Source: a virus
Reading direction: 5' to 3' (one strand)
Virus record (IMG/VR): IMGVR_UViG_3300032156_000027
Coordinates: 1 to 43,396 of that record
DNA: 43,396 nucleotides
In this document: one piece after another, positions 37,300 to 43,396 of the stretch
Layout: every line of letters begins with the position of its first letter
Numbering within the stretch: the first letter of the stretch is position 1
The notes under the pieces: model-generated
Databases searched by the model: none
Seen by the model: the letters and a program-made list of their open reading frames with translations, nothing else
Told to the model about the DNA's origin: nothing
Made by a program: the position numbers and the translations under genes

Positions 37300-37971
37300 T
37301 TAAGCTAGATTAGGTTCTACTGAAACTGGATTCATCGCAATACCGCTTTTATCTAAAATTTCATAATGTAAATGCGGCCCTGATGATATGCCAGGATGTG
37401 GATCATTTCGTCCTCCGCCAGAATACCCTATTATTTGTCCCTTTTTAACTTTTTCTCCTTGTCGAACAATCATTTTTCCTAAATGACAAAATTTTGTTTC
37501 CACATTTATATGATCTAATTTAATGAACCCCCCGCATGCATTTGGCGTCGTATCACGAGAATCCAATACTACGCCATCTAATGGGGCATATACTGGAGAA
37601 TTTGAAGGGGTGGAGATGTCAACACCTTTATGATTTTTAGTCGCCCCCTTAATTCCCGTATTTCTTGCTCCGAACCAGCTAGTAATTGGTTTTTTATGTC
37701 CCAATGGATGCATCATCTGATCGCCTTTCGGAATGTTTTTAGCAAATTTATTATTAGAAATATTTCTTATTTTTGATAAAATCCCTTCTTTTTTATTATT
37801 AGAAAAATTTTTTGATAAAGCGTCAGTTTCTACATTTTTGTTTGTCATTAAAAATTTAACCAGTTTTGATAAATTAGGCGCTTCTTTTTCCAAATCTATA
37901 CTATCAGAAGCATCGCCTTTTAAATTATTAACTAATCCTTCAATTTGTTGTTCTGTTAATTTAATCTTCAT
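37300..37971 (-). CDS. Tagged M23 peptidase, probable virion-associated
   Basis: 223 residues. N-terminal tag MKIKLTEQQIEGLVNNLKGD instead of a membrane anchor. M23 domain from about 90: SWFGARNTGIKGATKNHKGV with DIS (HxxxD), PSNSPVYAPLDG, and GPHLHYEI (HxH). A cysteine pair (ACGG, FCHL) is unusual. Unlike the M23 enzymes at 20665 and 21568 it has the tag shared with virion-type proteins, so it may be packaged or tail-associated and open the cell wall during entry. Confidence 0.87.
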   Translation of the reverse strand: MKIKLTEQQIEGLVNNLKGDASDSIDLEKEAPNLSKLVKFLMTNKNVETDALSKNFSNNKKEGILSKIRNISNNKFAKNIPKGDQMMHPLGHKKPITSWFGARNTGIKGATKNHKGVDISTPSNSPVYAPLDGVVLDSRDTTPNACGGFIKLDHINVETKFCHLGKMIVRQGEKVKKGQIIGYSGGGRNDPHPGISSGPHLHYEILDKSGIAMNPVSVEPNLA

Positions 37972-38023
37972 ATTAATGAGTTGTATGTATATAATTATAT
38001 TGTTTTTGGTATTTATGCGTATA

Positions 38024-38329
38024 ATGTCGATAAATTTTTTACTTCAAGCAATTAGGATCATTCATCTTGGTAGTTATAATGAAACTGAAGTACGAATGAT
38101 ATACGATTATTTAAGAAACCTTGACAATATCGCATTAAATGATTATTTTGGATCACATACAGTTTTACAATATAATAACGACCTAGAAATTTGTATTGAG
38201 GTAATTGATAAAATGATAAAGATCTTAGAAAAAAAAGAAGAATACGAAAAATGTCAGGTACTATTAAATAAGAAGAAAGTGTCATTAGACATAATGAGCA
38301 TAAATGTTGACAGATATGAGCATACTTGA
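38024..38329 (+). CDS. Unknown small protein (101 aa)
   Basis: Starts at ATG 38024 (MSINFLLQAIRIIHLGSYNE); an ATG three codons earlier overlaps a TATTTATG element. Charged, helical protein ending ILEKKEEYEKCQVLLNKKKV...DRYEHT. Possible distant relation to the 108-aa product at 13171. Followed by the 51-aa gene, overlapping 14 bases. Confidence 0.55.
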   Translation: MSINFLLQAIRIIHLGSYNETEVRMIYDYLRNLDNIALNDYFGSHTVLQYNNDLEICIEVIDKMIKILEKKEEYEKCQVLLNKKKVSLDIMSINVDRYEHT

Positions 38330-38471
38330 AATGTCAGAAGAGGAAAAAAAAGAGATCCTTGAAAAGCACAAAAAAGCCGCAAAAGAATTCTATCAAAAAA
38401 AAGCAGATGAAAAATCTGGACTAAAGCCAAAGCCGGCAGAGAAGCCAGCAGAGAAACCAGCAGAAAAATAA
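38316..38471 (+). CDS. Small basic/acidic repeat protein (51 aa)
   Basis: MSILEMSEEEKKEILEKHKK then AAKEFYQKKADEKSGL and a tail of KPAEKPAEKPAEK repeats. One amphipathic helix followed by a disordered, charged tail. The EEKKEILEKH segment is similar in kind to the tag helices elsewhere. Ends one base before the convergent glycosyltransferase gene. Confidence 0.5.
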   Translation: MSILEMSEEEKKEILEKHKKAAKEFYQKKADEKSGLKPKPAEKPAEKPAEK

Positions 38472-38472
38472 T

Positions 38473-39957
38473 TTATACGGGAAAATTTTCCGTTGTTTGT
38501 TCTGTTATAATAGGTTCTTCCAGCATAATTGGTTGTTCATCCATTATAACTAATGGTTGTTCATCTATTATAGGCTGTTCTACTATAACTATAGGCTGTT
38601 CTACTATAACTAATGGTTGTTCATCCATTATAGGTTGTTCTAACCAGTTTAACGGTTCTTCTGGAATAAGCTGTTCCACTATAACTAACGGTTCTTCTGG
38701 AATAATTGGTTGTTCATCTATTGGTATTTCCATTATAAAAGATGATCCGTCATAATCATCATTGTCGGGTTCTATTTCATTTTTATAAGATTTATCGCCC
38801 AATGTTCTAGGCCAATAAAATCGGTCCCCAAGTGGATGCTCAAGTAATTTTGGATGATTACATCCTGTATGCGCAACGCTAGCAGTATTTCTCACAACAG
38901 GAAATGTTTCAGCTCGTTCATTTTGTTGCCAGAGTTCCCACGTTGTATAGAGATGGCTGTCAGGTTCATAGGGAACAACAAACATCTTAATATCCTTATC
39001 CATAAAGTATTGTGAAACCAGTGCGTCATCAGATAGCGTTCTTCCAAGATAATAATCAAAAAAATCTTGATCAAATAATTTCTTTTTATATGATACCGAT
39101 TTATAATGTTGAAGTGAATGGACGGCTCTAACTTGAGTGACGCATATTATCCAAGAATCTCTGATATCGCCTGGAATGGATTGATGTAATAAAATGTCAG
39201 ATCCTCTTCCCTCATAACAAATACAAGAATTGGGATTTAGATTTTTTTGATACTTTCTGTGTTCGGAAATCATATCAGAATGATATATAAGATCGTCATC
39301 AACAACAAGTAATATTGTTTCAGGATCTTTAACTCTTTTTAAAGTAGGTACAAGTTTTGTTGGGGGTCCAATATCTTTTGGCCTAAAAATTTTTAAATTA
39401 TTATATTTTAATTTACATTCCTCTAGCCAATCAGGTATCGCATATAGTTCTTTGGTTATATTATAAATTCTAGGAATGTTAAAATGTACTTCATAGTCGT
39501 CGTCATGCTGTGTACAAATAGAATCAATAACATCCCTTAATCCAGATTCAATCGGAGCGGCCAATCTTTCAGGAACAGTTGTTAATGTAATTATAAGGCT
39601 AGGATACACTTCACTACCATGATCTATTTTTACTTCAATATAGCCTTCATTATATTTTGAATTAATTTCATTTTTAATATCGATCCTTATTTTATTCATA
39701 TCTCTAAGTAAAATTGCTCTTCGTCCAATTTCTTCCAACCCTAAAAGATTTTCATTTCCGCTTTTAATCGCCGATTCTAAATTCCATATTTCGCCGTGTA
39801 ATTTATAAAGTCGCTCGAGATAAGATAATGCCCCATCGTAGTTTCGCATTTCATCAAATAGATCGCGCATTTCTTTCGAAGTGTCGATTTTTCCCCTTTC
39901 GAATTTTAATTTGCAAATTGCATATCTATCAATTATTTCACCAATTGCTATTTTCAT
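38473..39957 (-). CDS. Glycosyltransferase-like protein with EQP repeat tail
   Basis: 494 residues. N-terminal ~105 residues (MKIAIGEIIDRYAICKLKFE) form a helical domain of the DUF6165 type by memory. Residues ~115-390 look like a glycosyltransferase: PSLIITLTTVPERL, LLVVDDDLIYHSDM (DDD metal site), GRTLSDDALVSQYF and WPRTLGD. The last ~85 residues are degenerate repeats of the form EQPLVIVEQPI / EEPL, with matching DNA repeats at about 38500-38720. Probably modifies a phage or cell glycan, with the neighbouring triple-fusion enzyme; acceptor unknown. Confidence 0.75.
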   Translation of the reverse strand: MKIAIGEIIDRYAICKLKFERGKIDTSKEMRDLFDEMRNYDGALSYLERLYKLHGEIWNLESAIKSGNENLLGLEEIGRRAILLRDMNKIRIDIKNEINSKYNEGYIEVKIDHGSEVYPSLIITLTTVPERLAAPIESGLRDVIDSICTQHDDDYEVHFNIPRIYNITKELYAIPDWLEECKLKYNNLKIFRPKDIGPPTKLVPTLKRVKDPETILLVVDDDLIYHSDMISEHRKYQKNLNPNSCICYEGRGSDILLHQSIPGDIRDSWIICVTQVRAVHSLQHYKSVSYKKKLFDQDFFDYYLGRTLSDDALVSQYFMDKDIKMFVVPYEPDSHLYTTWELWQQNERAETFPVVRNTASVAHTGCNHPKLLEHPLGDRFYWPRTLGDKSYKNEIEPDNDDYDGSSFIMEIPIDEQPIIPEEPLVIVEQLIPEEPLNWLEQPIMDEQPLVIVEQPIVIVEQPIIDEQPLVIMDEQPIMLEEPIITEQTTENFPV

Positions 39958-39988
39958 ATTAATTTTTTATTTAATAATTATACCCGAA

Positions 39989-42900
39989 TTAATTTTCTCT
40001 TCTTTCTTCTGGGCTGTAATGTTTTATTCTTTCATGCCAAATTGGAGATGCCATAAGCACGCCTGCAGTTACTTCTCCTGCCTTTATTAAGTTATACACA
40101 TGAGAGCTCCATGTTTGTTCATATGGGTGCGCCCATTTAGTGTCAATAAAGATTTTTCTATTGCCATCTTTAGATACAATAATTGGCCAATTGCAATAAT
40201 TAACATCGCCTACTAGATATGCCACACCATTATATATTTTGATGTGTTTATAATTAGCAAGAGGAGAATTTGGATCTAGTCCGCTAACTGGTAATTTATC
40301 ATAATCTGGCCAATCACGAGTACGAACATCCTGTGGTACATTATACCACGGAAGAGATTTATCATTATCGAAATATACTTCAGTAAATGATAGTTTCAAA
40401 AAGTCAAAATTTTCTCTCATTATTATTTTATGAGCGATATCATATAAACCAGGAACATATTTTCTAAATCCGTTTCTACAAAATTCACCAGATAATTCTG
40501 AAGAATTAATAGTCATATCATCTTCGAAAAAAACCATAAAATCAGCATCGGATTCATGAAAATGTTCTGCCGCTTTTTGTCTACCCCCGCATATTCCTGT
40601 ATTGTATTCCATTTTAATATGTTCCATATTATATTTTTTCGCTATAGCTTCATTATCATCAATGGCTTCTTTAGATGCAGAATTATCAATAAGAATTAAA
40701 TGAGGTTTTGCTAGCCATTCTGGAACTTTTTCCATTGAGGATAAAAGATACAGAAGTTGTTCTGGAAAATTAAATGTTAATATATAGAGATTGGTTTTTA
40801 TTTTTTCTAAATTATAATCAGTAATAGGAATATTAACATTTTTCTTGGTTTTAGGTATAGGTTCCAAAACAACTTTATCATTTGCAAGAGCATCTGCGAA
40901 TTTAACTATTAGCCCATTTTCATCCAAAGAGTACCTTCTATATATATGTGGCTCTCGATACGCCATAATAGAGAAAATACTTTCTTCAGTGCCCATCAGT
41001 CCTTTCGATAAGGTATCATGAAGTAAATGCCAATATGTTGAATTTCCTTCATGGATAATATCTTTATGCCCCCCAAATAATCCACCTCTACAAACATACT
41101 TTACAGGTTCTTTTGTATATTTGTTTAATTCAGTATATGTAAATCCATGTATTTCATTAGTTGCTTCATATGGGTAGCTTAGAAATAGAAATGTTTCTAG
41201 ATATGGAATTATTTTATCTAGAATTCTATATTCTGTAAAATATTTTTCGTAAACACTGAATGTAATTCCACCATCTAGCCAAAGAAAATAATCCGTATTA
41301 AATGGGTTCCATACTGTCACATTATGTAACAACGAATATTTTGACATTACGATTGGATTATACCATTCCAATTTTGCCTGCGGAGAATCTGTTAACCATC
41401 CAGCTTGATTATACCATAATGGGTTCTCTCTAATTTTTTGGGTTTTATCCCAGAAATCTCCATACAAATCTTTTATGTCTTGTAATTCAAAAACCCTAAC
41501 AAATGTATTTTCTTTTTTTCTTTTTTCCCACACAATATATTCATATTCTTTAGGAATGAGCACAAATAAATTACAATCAATATCTAATACATTTTTAAAT
41601 TGCTCGATATATGTGTCAAAAGGGCGATTAGATCTTCCAATATTCCATAATCCTGTGACAACAGTTAAATTTTGTTTTTGAGGTTTTATATCTGCGTTAT
41701 TCACAACAATTTCAGTTTTCTCTTTGTTTTTATTTTTTGGTTTCTTAATATACATATCCTCTAAAAATAATCCATCCATTTCAGTATTATTATACACCTG
41801 AAATGCTTCCTTATATGTATTTAGAATAGGTTTTCCTGACACATTGAATGATGTATTGAGTAGTACCCCAATACCTGTCTTTTTTTTGAATTCAGTTAGT
41901 AAATTATATAGCCATGGATTCTCGCTATGAGTAACAGTTTGTATCCTTGCTGTTCCATCAGTATGTGTTATAGATTCTAATTTCTCTCTGTACTCAGGTT
42001 TAACCTTTGGACAATAACTCATCCATCGGCTTGGTTTATCCCATTCAAAATATTCATTAACATCCTCTAATCTAACAACAGGAGCAAATGGGCGATACCA
42101 TTCTCTGTTTTTAACTTTCTTATTTAAAATATCTTTCATTCCATTAATTGAAGGATTGCAAAGAACACTACGATGACCCAATGCCCTTGGTCCATGCTCC
42201 GATTTTCCCATTACAACCCCAATAATACTTCCACAAGCCAAATCATTAGTCAATTCGTCAATACCGTAATAAATTTCTTCATCAGCAGTATAATTCATTA
42301 ATGCGTCAGGATCTAAAATTTCCAAACCGCTATATGTAACGTCAACTGGCTGTTCAGGTATAATACGACTACATAACATACCAACAGTTAATCCACAATC
42401 ATTTGGATTTGGAGAAATAAAAACTTCTTTACCCATATTAACCAAGATTGTATTCAATAAAATATTAAGAGCTCCTCCACCAGTAATGTGAAGAGGTAAA
42501 TGAGCAAATAACTCCATATATGGCTTTAAAAATTCAAGAATGTTTTGTTCAAAAACAAATTGACTTGTTGCGGCCAAGTCTTTACTATCTTCTTCTGATA
42601 CCAGATCATTTTCATCAAGAACAATATTAAGCTTATTGAACATAGCTTTAATCTGACTAATATGATCCACATGAGGCCCTAATGAATACCATTCCTTTAA
42701 TCCCTCAATCCATTGTTCCCGAACTTTTCCATATCCAGCCAATCCCATTAGTTTTCCAGCATAGACTAAATTTCCAATGTCATATGTATTTTCGTGTCTT
42801 ATTGATTTAAGATAATGACCGATCATTCCGTAACATACGCCATAATTCACTTCTAATACCTTTAATGTTTCAAGGTATTCTCTTTTTTTCCCTCTATAAA

Positions 42901-43384
42901 GTATAAACCATCCATCACTTCCACCCCCATCAAAAGATAAAATTAACGCTTCATTATGGGGTGATTGATATAGCGATCCATAAGCATGACTTACATGATG
43001 ATACGCTCTGCAGTATTCTTTTGACGGAAAATATCTTTGTATTTCATCTAAATTAACTGCGTCATAAAAACATAAATCAAACTCTCGAATGTTATATTTG
43101 GTTCTGAATCGATTTAGAATCCAATTGAATATTAACTCTTTGTTTTTAACGATAGTAGCGTCATAGGAATATAGTGCCGCATTTTTCTTGCCAACTAATC
43201 TTTCAATTTCGATAACTTCTTTTATTTCGTCATTAATTGCCAAACTAACCGCAGCATTATGTGATCCATGAATTGCTAGTATGCTAAAATCTTTACTAGC
43301 TTCTTTTAATCTATTTTTTATTGGCTCTAATTCTGGAAGAGCTCTTAATTTTTCCAAATCCCACAATCCCAATATTTTTCTCAT
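39989..43384 (-). CDS. Carbamoyltransferase/HtrL-type/glycosyltransferase triple fusion
   Basis: 1131 residues. 1) About 33-555, a complete NodU/TobZ-type carbamoyltransferase: LAIHGSHNAAVSLAI, HHVSHA (129-134), TGGGALN (301-307), EHGPRALGHRS (396-406) and LLNTSFN. 2) About 573-835, HtrL/YibB-type domain: TVVTGLWNIGR, FLWLDGGITFS, CRGGLFGGH. 3) About 865-1131, GT-A glycosyltransferase: LILIDNSAS, NTGICGGRQKA, VFFEDDMTI (954-956). The frame stays open beyond ATG 43384 to the window end, so the true start may lie further upstream. It suggests that one polypeptide both glycosylates and carbamoylates an acceptor (virion glycan, surface sugar or modified base). Confidence 0.85.
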   Translation of the reverse strand: MRKILGLWDLEKLRALPELEPIKNRLKEASKDFSILAIHGSHNAAVSLAINDEIKEVIEIERLVGKKNAALYSYDATIVKNKELIFNWILNRFRTKYNIREFDLCFYDAVNLDEIQRYFPSKEYCRAYHHVSHAYGSLYQSPHNEALILSFDGGGSDGWFILYRGKKREYLETLKVLEVNYGVCYGMIGHYLKSIRHENTYDIGNLVYAGKLMGLAGYGKVREQWIEGLKEWYSLGPHVDHISQIKAMFNKLNIVLDENDLVSEEDSKDLAATSQFVFEQNILEFLKPYMELFAHLPLHITGGGALNILLNTILVNMGKEVFISPNPNDCGLTVGMLCSRIIPEQPVDVTYSGLEILDPDALMNYTADEEIYYGIDELTNDLACGSIIGVVMGKSEHGPRALGHRSVLCNPSINGMKDILNKKVKNREWYRPFAPVVRLEDVNEYFEWDKPSRWMSYCPKVKPEYREKLESITHTDGTARIQTVTHSENPWLYNLLTEFKKKTGIGVLLNTSFNVSGKPILNTYKEAFQVYNNTEMDGLFLEDMYIKKPKNKNKEKTEIVVNNADIKPQKQNLTVVTGLWNIGRSNRPFDTYIEQFKNVLDIDCNLFVLIPKEYEYIVWEKRKKENTFVRVFELQDIKDLYGDFWDKTQKIRENPLWYNQAGWLTDSPQAKLEWYNPIVMSKYSLLHNVTVWNPFNTDYFLWLDGGITFSVYEKYFTEYRILDKIIPYLETFLFLSYPYEATNEIHGFTYTELNKYTKEPVKYVCRGGLFGGHKDIIHEGNSTYWHLLHDTLSKGLMGTEESIFSIMAYREPHIYRRYSLDENGLIVKFADALANDKVVLEPIPKTKKNVNIPITDYNLEKIKTNLYILTFNFPEQLLYLLSSMEKVPEWLAKPHLILIDNSASKEAIDDNEAIAKKYNMEHIKMEYNTGICGGRQKAAEHFHESDADFMVFFEDDMTINSSELSGEFCRNGFRKYVPGLYDIAHKIIMRENFDFLKLSFTEVYFDNDKSLPWYNVPQDVRTRDWPDYDKLPVSGLDPNSPLANYKHIKIYNGVAYLVGDVNYCNWPIIVSKDGNRKIFIDTKWAHPYEQTWSSHVYNLIKAGEVTAGVLMASPIWHERIKHYSPEERREN

Positions 43385-43396
43385 ACCGTCATCATA

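Noticed and set aside
37733-38023. Plus-strand extension of the 101-aa gene
   Set aside because: It would be antisense to the M23 gene start; the ATG at 38024 is intergenic and sufficient.

Overview
This window is most likely part of the genome of a large, AT-rich tailed phage (myovirus type, with T4-like packaging genes) that infects a member of the Bacteroidetes. The phage call rests on a T4-type large terminase, a T4-type portal gene, two tRNA arrays, a tmRNA, homing endonucleases of three families, and many small genes on both strands. The host call rests on repeated promoters of the Bacteroidetes form (TTG, exactly 20 bases, TAnnTTTG), the near absence of Shine-Dalgarno sequences, and signal peptides of Bacteroidetes type.

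Layout. 1-10130, minus strand: virion and packaging block, with the portal (interrupted by an intein, cut by the window edge), terminase, acidic low-complexity structural or scaffold-like proteins, a nucleotidyltransferase, a KTSC protein and a run of small proteins that share an N-terminal tag. 10195-13067: Hsp20 facing a small membrane protein and a ClpC-like ATPase. 13171-17203: membrane, exported and tagged small proteins. 17232-18742: tRNA array 1 (9 tRNAs, 1 small ORF, unexplained structured RNA). 18773-22221: LamG-like fibre or decoration protein, PspC and two membrane-anchored M23 peptidases. 22316-23083: tRNA array 2 (5 tRNAs). 23054-26756: HNH endonuclease, then an early-type operon with a lysozyme-like enzyme and YopX. 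26829-30734: LAGLIDADG endonuclease, CCA-adding enzyme, phosphoesterase, double glycosyltransferase. 30758-32410: second LamG-like protein. 32439-33010: tmRNA unit. 33115-37971: tagged virion proteins with peptidoglycan-binding or peptidase modules, a lipoprotein, a GIY-YIG endonuclease and an HExxH protein. 38024-43384: two small genes, a glycosyltransferase and a carbamoyltransferase/HtrL/glycosyltransferase triple fusion.

The most notable find is the control region of the two tRNA arrays. Each has the same order: host-type promoter, very short leader ORF, three-segment attenuator, boxA-like element, tRNAs. Leader 1 has a 12-residue run made only of Leu, Ala, Asp, Trp and Glu, exactly the amino acids of the tRNAs in array 1 (with codons for all four Leu isoacceptors). 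Leader 2 has the run RPQQHPQ, exactly the amino acids of array 2 (Arg, Pro, His, Gln, Gln). In both, an RNA segment near the leader stop codon can pair with the 5' arm of the terminator. This looks like trp/leu-type ribosome-mediated attenuation in which a phage senses shortage of particular charged tRNAs and answers by making those tRNAs. The phage CCA-adding enzyme and tmRNA fit the same theme of keeping translation running during infection. All calls are from reading the sequence; no database search or folding program was run.
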